The notes: a model not told the origin generated them from the sequence alone. 7,568 nucleotides of DNA from a bacterium (GCA_021163625.1 JAGGTS010000026.1:1-7568); one strand, 5' to 3'; counted from the stretch's first letter, positions 1 to 5,458 are shown. Program-made: numbers and translations.

Positions 1-1448
1 GGTTTTTCTCCAACAGGCGTTGTCACGCCGTAAGTATGGATTTCCCTAATAATGGCTGATTTTTTTAGGACAACAAATGGAATTTCTTCTGTCTCTCTAT
101 TTATTCTTAATCGTAATAAGGCAAATAGTTTACTCCTTTTTTTATTTTCAAAGCTCAAGAAAATTTCTCTACCTTGCGAAGCTTCATAATCTTCGCGGAA
201 AAGGTATATTTTTTCTTTCGGGTCATAGTTATTTCTTATCTCTCTGCATCTGATGCATTTGCATCTCAAATTCATTTTTGCCATTCTGTCCTGTACTATT
301 TCTCTTAAGTTGGAAATTTTGACGCCTCCTTCTACAATGTCTTTTGCTGATATGTCCCTAATAACCCTTTGGATTCTGCACCAGTAAGGGATTTTCTGTT
401 TTATTTCAATTAGAAGTTTAATTAATTTTTCTTTGTTGTAAGGCTTATATTCTCCTCTTAAATATTTTTTATATAATGGCGCTTCTTTTAGCAGGGCTAA
501 CGGGTATATTTTAAGAAGGTCCGGTTTAAACCTTGGGTCTGAGAAAATTTCTTCAAACATTTTTATATCTTTCTTAAAGCTTGAGCCGGGCAGATTGGGC
601 ATCATTTGATAAGAAACCTTAAATCCAGCATTTTTCAAAAGTCTAGTTGCGTTAATAGTTGCCTGAACATCGTGTCCCCTTCTGTTAGCTTCCAAGACGT
701 CGTTGTAAATGCTTTGAACTCCAATTTCTACCCTTGTAATGCCCAGTTTCCTTAATCTTTTTACCTCTTCTATATTTATAAAATCTGGCCTTGTCTCAAT
801 TGTGACGCCTATTATCCTATGTTTTGCCTTTTCATTTTTCTTCTGCTCTTTTGCTAAAGAAGAGCCTATAGCCTTTTTTTCTTTTTTAAAAGAAGGGAAA
901 TCATTCGCTGCCCGAAAACACTCTTTAACAAACCAAGTTTGGTACTTTTTTGGATAAAAGCTCCAAGTGCCTCCTATAATTCTTAGTTCTATTTTGTCGA
1001 GCGGATGTCCTGTGCTAGCCAATGCTTTGAGCCTGTTTTGTATTTGAAGATAAGGGCTAAAATTATTTAATATCGCCCTTTGGGCGGCAGGTTCGTTTTT
1101 TAAATAGCTTTTTGGCACTCCTTTCTGTTGAGGACAATAAATGCATTTTCCGGGGCAAGGATAAGGCTTTGTGAAAATTGAAATATTTATTATGCCCGAA
1201 AGAGACCTAATCGGCCTCTTTTTTAGGAGTCTTTCAATAATTTTCGACTGCTTAACGCTTTTATTTTCAAGTAATTTATGGTAGTTTTTAAGTAGCCTAC
1301 AGTTTCCCTGGAAGCCGATTTTGTACTTTTTTGCTACTTTTCTCTTAAAAGCGTTTAAATCGTCAGGATTTTTTATCTTAGACTTAATCAGTTCTTTTAT
1401 TATCTCTGTGTCTATTTTTGTTTGTTTATTGTTCTCTAACTTTGCCAT
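1..1448 (-). CDS. elp3: Elp3-family tRNA U34 carboxymethyltransferase, radical SAM/GNAT (C-terminus beyond window)
   Basis: The frame is open from ATG at 1448 to the window edge, giving 482 residues. Elp3 uses SAM radical chemistry and acetyl-CoA to put a carboxymethyl-type group on C5 of wobble uridine in cytosolic tRNAs. Visible marks: a basic N-terminal tRNA-binding region (about 1-90); an Fe-S motif with C98, C102 and C105 in PCPGKCIYCP; IIGGTWSFYP at 157-166; TIETRPDF at 216-223; QMMPNLPG at 281-288; a cysteine cluster CKCIRCREI (C396, C398, C401); and REIHTYG at 468-474, the start of the acetyltransferase domain. The acetyl-CoA-binding QHRGLG-type loop would lie past the window edge. 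The Cys motif is CX3CX2C, tighter than in eukaryotic Elp3, and residues 183-205 hold a Lys-rich stretch a few residues longer than I expect. It is divergent from a Trm9-like methyltransferase. No Shine-Dalgarno sequence precedes the start. Family assignment is very secure. Confidence 0.95.
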   Translation of the reverse strand, partial: MAKLENNKQTKIDTEIIKELIKSKIKNPDDLNAFKRKVAKKYKIGFQGNCRLLKNYHKLLENKSVKQSKIIERLLKKRPIRSLSGIINISIFTKPYPCPGKCIYCPQQKGVPKSYLKNEPAAQRAILNNFSPYLQIQNRLKALASTGHPLDKIELRIIGGTWSFYPKKYQTWFVKECFRAANDFPSFKKEKKAIGSSLAKEQKKNEKAKHRIIGVTIETRPDFINIEEVKRLRKLGITRVEIGVQSIYNDVLEANRRGHDVQATINATRLLKNAGFKVSYQMMPNLPGSSFKKDIKMFEEIFSDPRFKPDLLKIYPLALLKEAPLYKKYLRGEYKPYNKEKLIKLLIEIKQKIPYWCRIQRVIRDISAKDIVEGGVKISNLREIVQDRMAKMNLRCKCIRCREIRNNYDPKEKIYLFREDYEASQGREIFLSFENKKRSKLFALLRLRINRETEEIPFVVLKKSAIIREIHTYGVTTPVGEK

Positions 1449-1468
1449 AATTAGTTGTTTTTTGTGAT

Positions 1469-1497
1469 TTTATAGGGTATGGAAAGGAAATATGCAA
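1469..1497 (-). promoter_or_regulatory. Possible elp3 promoter overlapping the divergent gene start
   Basis: Read on the minus strand, TTGCAT (1497-1492) and TATAAA (1474-1469) are separated by exactly 17 bases. This would start transcription near 1462, about 13 bases before the elp3 ATG. The -35 matches consensus at only three positions and lies inside the first codons of the methyltransferase gene, so polymerases on the two strands would interfere. This is a pattern match only. Confidence 0.35.
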
Positions 1498-2177
1498 AAA
1501 TTATTTTTGAGAAGAATAAAAATGATTATAACCTAATTGCTACTGAATTTTCAAGAACGCGTCATTTTAACAGGGATATTAAGGATTTTTCAAAATTTGT
1601 TTCTTCTGATGATAGAATTTTAGACATAGGTTGCGGCAACGGCAGGCTTTTAGATGCTATTAAAAAAAGGCGCCCTGCATATATTGGCTTAGATGTATCA
1701 AAGAAGCTTATTAATATTGCCAAAGAAAACTATCCAAACGGGAATTTCCAAGTTTTTGACGGCTTAACCATCCCCTTTCCTGATGATTATTTTGACAAAG
1801 TTTTTGCTATCCGTGTTCTTCACCATATTCCATCCAAAGAGTTTAGGCAAAAATTTTTAAAAGAAATAAGGCGAGTTTTAAAACCGCAAGGTTTATTAAT
1901 TTTAACAGTTTGGAGCTGGCACAGCAAAGACAAAAGGATTTTTCCTTCGCTGGCAAAGGTCTTTTGTTTAAAGTTGTTGTTTCCGGCAAAGTTTGATTTT
2001 GGTGATTCTTTTATTAGCTGGCAGAATAAAGTTAAACGCTATTACCATTTTTTTACTAAAAGGGGGTTAGAGAAGTTAGTTAAAAATATTGGGTTTAAAA
2101 TTAAGCAAAGTTATCTTTCGCCAAAAAAGGCCAAGTATTTAGACATTTATTTAGTGGCAGAGAAAACGCGCCTATAG
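1479..2177 (+). CDS. Trm9/ALKBH8-like class I SAM-dependent methyltransferase (putative tRNA wobble-uridine methylase)
   Basis: A 232-residue class I methyltransferase. The SAM motif I is ILDIGCGNGRLL (about 47-58), the acidic ribose contact is in YIGLDVS (about 68-74), and later motifs are FDKVFAIRVLHHIP and LKPQGLLILTVWS. Outside the generic fold it carries Trm9/ALKBH8 marks. YNxIAxxFSxTR at residues 17-28 resembles the yeast Trm9 N-terminus as I remember it. An SFISWQNKVKRYYHFF stretch followed by a GLEKLV helix near the end resembles the Trm9 RYYHxFxxGEL region. In eukaryotes Trm9 with Trm112 methylates cm5U34, made via Elp3, to mcm5U34. Here an elp3 gene is 30 bases away on the other strand, which supports a tRNA role. 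No Trm112 gene is visible. The start has GGG only one base upstream, so it is not a normal ribosome site. The UAG stop lies inside the downstream tRNA gene. The fold is certain; the Trm9 function is inferred. Confidence 0.85.
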   Translation: MERKYAKIIFEKNKNDYNLIATEFSRTRHFNRDIKDFSKFVSSDDRILDIGCGNGRLLDAIKKRRPAYIGLDVSKKLINIAKENYPNGNFQVFDGLTIPFPDDYFDKVFAIRVLHHIPSKEFRQKFLKEIRRVLKPQGLLILTVWSWHSKDKRIFPSLAKVFCLKLLFPAKFDFGDSFISWQNKVKRYYHFFTKRGLEKLVKNIGFKIKQSYLSPKKAKYLDIYLVAEKTRL

Positions 2178-2243
2178 TTTAATGGATAAAACATTGGCCC
2201 CCGGAGCCAAAGACTGCTGGTTCGACTCCAGCTAGGCGCACCA
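2168..2243 (+). tRNA. trnR-CCG: tRNA-Arg, anticodon CCG, with encoded CCA
   Basis: A full 76-base cloverleaf. The acceptor GCGCCTA (2168-2174) pairs perfectly with TAGGCGC (2233-2239), followed by discriminator A and CCA. The D stem is GTTT/AAAC, the anticodon stem TTGGC/GCCAA, the variable loop AGACT, and the T arm GCTGG-TTCGACT-CCAGC. The anticodon at 2201-2203 is CCG, which reads the Arg codon CGG. A20 and C35, known bacterial tRNA-Arg identity bases, are present. The anticodon loop is CCCCGGA, so position 33 (2200) is C where nearly all tRNAs have U. The gene overlaps the last ten bases of the methyltransferase gene and is probably transcribed with it. Having C34, this tRNA is not itself an Elp3/Trm9 substrate. 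Confidence 0.96.
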
Positions 2244-2280
2244 GAATATGACTTAATGGCTTTTTGCCAATTATTTTGTA

Positions 2281-2299
2281 GGCGGCGCACAGCGCCGCC
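2281..2299 (+). terminator. Strong GC-rich hairpin after the tRNA, possible terminator
   Basis: GGCGGCGC and GCGCCGCC form a perfect 8-bp stem around a three-base ACA loop, starting 38 bases after the tRNA CCA. It stands out in an AT-rich spacer. There is no clean U-run after it (CATTGATTTT follows), so it is not a textbook intrinsic terminator. It may instead help tRNA 3' end formation or compete with the larger fold just downstream. Confidence 0.35.
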
Positions 2300-2301
2300 C
2301 A

Positions 2302-2357
2302 TTGATTTTGGGCCCTTCCGTTCGCTTTGCGGGCGGCACATCACTTCCCAAAATCAA
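2302..2357. repeat. 11-bp inverted repeat forming a long stem-loop
   Basis: TTGATTTTGGG at 2302-2312 is the exact reverse complement of 2347-2357, enclosing 34 bases. Inside, GGGCGGC at 2331-2337 can also pair with GCCGCCC at 2294-2300, which is the 3' arm of the hairpin at 2281-2299. The spacer therefore offers mutually exclusive folds. No gene is seen here; the longest minus-strand frame merely reads through the tRNA. Confidence 0.6.
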
Positions 2358-2361
2358 AAAG

Positions 2362-2556
2362 CCCGCCCTCTATGTTCTTAAATTTGATTATACGACAGGA
2401 TTAAATCTTAGTCCATATAAAATCTGTTAGACAAACCAAACGGCTCAGGGGGCAGAATTCTTGATTGATGGAGAAAAGTAGCCCGCGCATACGGCAACGC
2501 TTCCTGTTTCCCAACATTTTATTTTATTGGCTAATGGATTTTGTTTCTTTTATGTA
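2362..2556 (+). repeat. Left copy of long inverted repeat flanking the membrane-gene cassette
   Basis: This segment matches the reverse complement of 5045-5225 in ordered blocks. Block 1 is CCCGCCCTCTATG at its outer end. Block 2 is 2386-2448, identical over 63 of 63 bases. Block 3 is ATTCTTGATTGATG at 2457-2470 (14/14). Block 4 is 2483-2500 around GCGCATACGGCA (17/18). Block 5 is TTATTGGCTAATGG at 2524-2537 (14/14), with fading similarity to about 2556. Spacers between blocks differ in length and sequence. No transposase or long open frame is in the repeat. It is probably a member of a dispersed repeat family or an end of a mobile or invertible unit. Confidence 0.85.
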
Positions 2557-2572
2557 TCTGTGGAAAAAAGTT

Positions 2573-2602
2573 TTGGCTTTACAATTTATTTTGTGTTATA
2601 CT
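2573..2602 (+). promoter_or_regulatory. Predicted sigma-70-type promoter with extended -10 for the three-gene membrane cassette
   Basis: TTGGCT at 2573-2578 and TATACT at 2597-2602 are 18 bases apart. TG at 2594-2595 gives the extended -10 form TGnTATACT. Transcription would start near 2609, leaving a leader of about 16 bases before the ATG at 2625. It lies just inside the cassette, after similarity to the flanking repeat has faded, so it would move with the genes. Confidence 0.6.
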
Positions 2603-2624
2603 AAATTTATAACCGGACAAAATT

Positions 2625-3317
2625 ATGCCTAATCAAAAACTTACAGATTACATAAGAAATTCGCTGGCACAAGGGAAGTCAAAAGAAGAAATCTATAAAG
2701 AATTACTTAATCAGGGCTGGAGCATTGATGCCATTCAAGAAAATTTTAACACAATGGTCAGCAAAGAAGAAAGAGAAGACGCTTTAAAAAAGACAATCCG
2801 GATTATTGTAATAATTGGGGCTATTTTAGTGGGTGCTGGAATTTTTTCTTTCATTGCCGCTAACTGGCAAGAGATAACAAAACCTGTTAAAATTTTTATT
2901 ATCCTTGCCGCTATGTTAATTTCTTATGCCGCCGGCTGGCATTTGAAAGAAAAAATGAATTTGCCAAAAAGCGGTGAAGCCCTAATTTTGCTTGGTGTAA
3001 TAATTTACGGCGCTGGCATTTTTTTAATAGCACAGATGTTTCATATTCGAGCCAACTGGCCCGACGGTTTTATTTTGTGGATGATTGGGACTATTGCTAT
3101 AGCTTATGTTATGGAGTCCTCCCCGCTATTTTGTCTATCTATACTGCTGGGCATCATTGCCGTTATTGGACATCCGTTCGGGATTTTTACCAGCTTTAGA
3201 TTTAACTCTTTTCTTTTGACATCTTCCTTTTTATTACTTGCCGCTACTATAACTACATTTGTCACAGGCTGGGCAATGCGTAAAAAAATGCTACCTGAGC
3301 TAAAGAAATTTTACTAA
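2625..3317 (+). CDS. DUF2157-family polytopic membrane protein with N-terminal helical segment
   Basis: A 230-residue protein of unknown function. Residues about 7-41 are a soluble helical segment with the pattern QGKSKEEIYKELLNQGW, a type often seen at the N-terminus of Patescibacteria membrane proteins. It is followed by roughly six hydrophobic segments (57-78, 87-104, 117-139, 148-163, 166-188, 195-215). The core, with IAANWQEI near 77-84, AGWHLKEK and the conserved GEALILLG-YGAGIFLIAQMFH stretch (117-140), is characteristic of DUF2157 predicted membrane proteins. It is first in a three-gene run behind an extended -10 promoter. Its TAA stop is six bases before the next ATG, and both genes are in the same frame, so a stop-codon change splitting one longer protein cannot be excluded. 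No catalytic motif is visible; a structural or sensing role in the cytoplasmic membrane is a guess. Confidence 0.85.
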   Translation: MPNQKLTDYIRNSLAQGKSKEEIYKELLNQGWSIDAIQENFNTMVSKEEREDALKKTIRIIVIIGAILVGAGIFSFIAANWQEITKPVKIFIILAAMLISYAAGWHLKEKMNLPKSGEALILLGVIIYGAGIFLIAQMFHIRANWPDGFILWMIGTIAIAYVMESSPLFCLSILLGIIAVIGHPFGIFTSFRFNSFLLTSSFLLLAATITTFVTGWAMRKKMLPELKKFY

Positions 3318-3323
3318 ACTATT

Positions 3324-4406
3324 ATGATGAGTTATTTCTTTTTTGGATTATTAGGGGCTCTTATCTGGCCAATAATTATAATTGGTTTGATTGTATTTTT
3401 TATTGTTAGACATAGGGAAAAGACATACTCTACGCATGATAAAGAATGGTATCTTAGATTTGCACTTTCAAAAGAGGACGCAATCAGTCAGCTGTTTTTA
3501 CTTTTGTCTTTTCTCTTTCTTGGTGTCACGCTCTTGGCCTTTAATAGAGATTTGGGCGACCCGTTTTCTTGGCACACAATTCTGCTTATAACTTCTATTA
3601 TTGGATTAGTTATTGCGTATTATTTTAAAACAGTATATACCTTTATATTTAGTTTAATCGGAGCTGTTAACTGGTGGAATGTCCAAGCCATCGAATGGGT
3701 ACAAAATAAAGATATTGGAACTTCAGCAGCATTCGTTGGCTTGGCCTTCATTGCATTATTATTTTACGTGCTTGGTCGTTTGCATGAAAAAAAGATTAAG
3801 TTTAAAAAATTTGCCCTTGTCTATGTAGTACTCGGAATCATCATTATTACTGGTGTGTTATTTTTCTTTTCCACAAGAATAGGGCTCGAAGCTTTAGAAA
3901 ATATAACCAAAAGGCCCCTGCTTTTTGATTCTTGGCAAATTGCTCTGTCGCTACTTATTTTCATCTCATCAATTGTCGGCGTTACACTTTATTCCGCCAG
4001 AAAGAAATTGATTTTCCCTACTGAATTTATTGGGGTCTTTATTTTAACAGCATTATTTAGCCTTATCGCTTTGCTCCCCGAACAAAATATGTCTATCCAG
4101 TCCAGCAGCGGGTATTATCTTTCCGGCAAAGGGGTGCTTTGGGCTTTAGTTTTTAATCTCGCAGCTTTTCTTGAATCACTCGGACTTATCTTGTCTGGAT
4201 GCTTAAGAAAAGAAAATTGGCTTATTAACCTAGGTGCCTTTTTCCTGTTTTTACTTATAATCGTTAAGTATTTTGACTGGTTTTTCACTCTTCTTGATAA
4301 AAGCTTTTTCTTTATTGGCGCTGGAATTCTGCTTTTCGTTGTCGGCTGGTCTATGGAAAAAGGAAGGCGATATATACTTAAGAAGGTCAAAACTGAATCA
4401 CAATAA
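3324..4406 (+). CDS. DUF2157/DUF4401-like polytopic membrane protein
   Basis: A 360-residue membrane protein with about ten or eleven hydrophobic segments (roughly 5-28, 56-73, 83-101, 104-118, 134-151, 163-183, 203-223, 232-252, 269-292, 300-317, 326-343). A charged cytosolic stretch (29-52) follows the first segment. The C-terminal part, with NLGAFFLFLLIIVKYFDWF (302-320) and a final GxGILLFVVGW helix before an Arg/Lys tail, resembles the end of DUF2157 and DUF4401 proteins. In other bacteria such proteins are commonly encoded beside GDYXXLXY-domain proteins, as here. Two ATGs are in tandem (3324 and 3327); either could start. No ribosome-binding sequence is seen, so translation is probably coupled to the gene six bases upstream. 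The function is unknown. The family assignment is moderate; the membrane topology is clear. Confidence 0.75.
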   Translation: MMSYFFFGLLGALIWPIIIIGLIVFFIVRHREKTYSTHDKEWYLRFALSKEDAISQLFLLLSFLFLGVTLLAFNRDLGDPFSWHTILLITSIIGLVIAYYFKTVYTFIFSLIGAVNWWNVQAIEWVQNKDIGTSAAFVGLAFIALLFYVLGRLHEKKIKFKKFALVYVVLGIIIITGVLFFFSTRIGLEALENITKRPLLFDSWQIALSLLIFISSIVGVTLYSARKKLIFPTEFIGVFILTALFSLIALLPEQNMSIQSSSGYYLSGKGVLWALVFNLAAFLESLGLILSGCLRKENWLINLGAFFLFLLIIVKYFDWFFTLLDKSFFFIGAGILLFVVGWSMEKGRRYILKKVKTESQ

Positions 4407-4420
4407 ATTTCATAATAATT

Positions 4421-4981
4421 ATGGAAATAACCAAACAAACAAAATTTATTTTGGCCATAGTATTACAGATACTGATTATTTTTGGTATTATTATTTTTAA
4501 AATGATAGTGCTTACTGGCGGAACAGAAGTATTATTAAAAATAGAACCAGTTGATCCGCGAGACCCCTTCCGCGGTGATTATGTCACATTCCGATATAAT
4601 ATCTCTAATCTTGATTTTTATTTATTTAGCAATAAACAAATCAAAAATGGTGATACTGTCTATGTTATCCTTCAAAAAGACAAAAAATATTGGACAGCGC
4701 AAACAGTCCAAAAGACTAAACCAACTGCTGAGAATCAAATCTTTATCAAAGGGAAAGTAGTAAGTGGTGGATCAATGAGTCAGGCAGAGACCTTTTCTCA
4801 TCGGCGCTTTAGTAGGCCTGATCTCCATGTAATTTATGGCATTGAAGAATATTATATTCCGGAAGGCAAAGCACGTGGGTTTAGTTTTTGGAACAAAGAA
4901 GTTGTCGCGAAAGTTTCTGTAGATGAAAACGGCAATGCGGTTCTTAAACAAATCTACGTCGATAATAAAGTTTGGCCATAA
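4421..4981 (+). CDS. GDYXXLXY-domain membrane-anchored protein
   Basis: A 186-residue protein with a short basic N-terminus, one hydrophobic helix (about 8-27) acting as an uncleaved anchor, and an extracytoplasmic domain. The family signature sits right after the helix: PVDPRDPFRGDYVTFRY at 43-59, giving G52-D53-Y54-x-x-F57-x-Y59 (Phe replaces the usual Leu). The second family region, GIEEYYIPEGKARG (140-153), and a terminal beta-rich VSVDENGNAVLKQIYVD are also present. The domain's biochemical role is not established. Its gene lies 14 bases after a DUF2157/DUF4401-like gene, the usual neighbourhood, which suggests the three products work together at the membrane. No Shine-Dalgarno sequence precedes the start. 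It ends about 60 bases before the right-hand flanking repeat. Confidence 0.88.
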   Translation: MEITKQTKFILAIVLQILIIFGIIIFKMIVLTGGTEVLLKIEPVDPRDPFRGDYVTFRYNISNLDFYLFSNKQIKNGDTVYVILQKDKKYWTAQTVQKTKPTAENQIFIKGKVVSGGSMSQAETFSHRRFSRPDLHVIYGIEEYYIPEGKARGFSFWNKEVVAKVSVDENGNAVLKQIYVDNKVWP

Positions 4982-4990
4982 TCAAAGATT

Positions 4991-5000
4991 TTAATATTAA
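4991..5000. repeat. AT-only perfect palindrome after the GDYXXLXY gene
   Basis: TTAATATTAA is a perfect 10-base palindrome nine bases after the stop codon. It is followed at about 5031-5059 by TGTTTTTT and AAAAAACA arms that could form a weak AT-rich stem. Either could help end transcription of the cassette, but neither is a convincing intrinsic terminator, and short AT palindromes are common by chance. Confidence 0.3.
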
Positions 5001-5044
5001 GATTTAGAAAACAAACCCTCGCATAGGATGTGTTTTTTTATAAG

Positions 5045-5225
5045 TACACAAAAAACAAAACCCATTAGCCAATAAGACAAAAGATCTAAACGCGCTGCCG
5101 TATGCGCGGTTTCCCTTCATCAATCAAGAATCCCGCCCTCTGAGCCGTTTGGTTTGTCTAACAGATTTTATATGGACTAAGATTTAATCCTGTCGTATAA
5201 TCGAATTATATGCATAGAGGGCGGG
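5045..5225 (-). repeat. Right copy of long inverted repeat flanking the membrane-gene cassette
   Basis: This is the inverted partner of 2362-2556. Identical blocks are at 5140-5202 (63/63), 5118-5131 (14/14) and 5062-5075 (14/14), with 17/18 at 5092-5109. Within this copy, 12-bp arms at 5130-5141 and 5216-5227 (ATCCCGCCCTCT and its exact reverse complement) delimit a 98-bp unit resembling a MITE. The corresponding arms of the left copy have decayed on one side. CGCGC (5091-5095) and GCGCG (5104-5108) can also form a small hairpin. Both copies read from outside inward toward the cassette. No gene is seen in it. Confidence 0.85.
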
Positions 5226-5347
5226 ATAATCGAGCTTAATTGTACACCTGCACCAAAACTTGACTTCCGGGTTTTTTTAAGAACCATTTTATGGATGGCA
5301 CGCATGGTATTTTCTAACCAAAATATACATTTTGAAAGATAAGGGAT

Positions 5348-5370
5348 TGTGCTTACCCAGGGTAAGCACA
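5348..5370. repeat. 23-bp palindrome with a one-base centre
   Basis: TGTGCTTACCC (5348-5358), a single A, then GGGTAAGCACA (5360-5370) form two perfect 11-bp arms. DNA of this form fits a dimeric repressor site or a cruciform. As RNA it would make a 10-bp hairpin with a CAG loop. There is no U-run after it. It lies about 90 bases before the downstream membrane-protein gene and immediately before the AAATTCTAAA repeats. Confidence 0.6.
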
Positions 5371-5377
5371 TAGTGTT

Positions 5378-5451
5378 AAATTCTAAATCCCAAATCCTAA
5401 ATTCTAAACAAATTCTAAATTTCAAATTATAAATCACAAGCAAATTCTAAA
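5378..5451 (+). repeat. Degenerate AAATTCTAAA repeats, six units
   Basis: Exact AAATTCTAAA occurs at 5378, 5399, 5410 and 5442, with one-base variants at 5392 (AAATCCTAAA) and 5424 (AAATTATAAA). Repeats of this kind are familiar in Parcubacteria-type intergenic regions. Read in reverse they yield spurious LEFRIWDLEF-like peptides, so an open frame on the minus strand here is not taken as a gene. The function is unknown; they abut the next gene with no other promoter-like signal. Confidence 0.75.
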
Positions 5452-5458
5452 TTAATTT

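Noticed and set aside
739..957. Plus-strand open frame of 72 codons inside elp3
   Set aside because: It lies wholly antisense to conserved elp3 motifs and has a low-complexity Phe/Ser composition expected from antisense Lys/Glu codons.
2147..2344. Minus-strand open frame of 65 codons over the tRNA and following hairpins
   Set aside because: Its peptide (GAPSWSRTSSLWLRG) is the usual antisense reading of a tRNA gene, and it overlaps a certain tRNA and the methyltransferase end.
4115..4438. Minus-strand open frame of 107 codons
   Set aside because: Antisense to the C-terminal helices of the DUF2157/DUF4401-like gene and overlapping the next gene start. The sense frame is clearly the coding one.
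5177..5443. Minus-strand open frame of 88 codons
   Set aside because: It runs through the AAATTCTAAA repeats (giving NLKFRICLEFRIWDLEF), the palindrome and part of the inverted repeat. There is no family resemblance; the KSSFGAGVQL stretch made me look twice but could not be tied to a protein.
5378..5451. CRISPR-like array
   Set aside because: Units are about 10 bases, AT-only apart from a C, at irregular spacing with no unique spacers of constant length; there are no cas genes.
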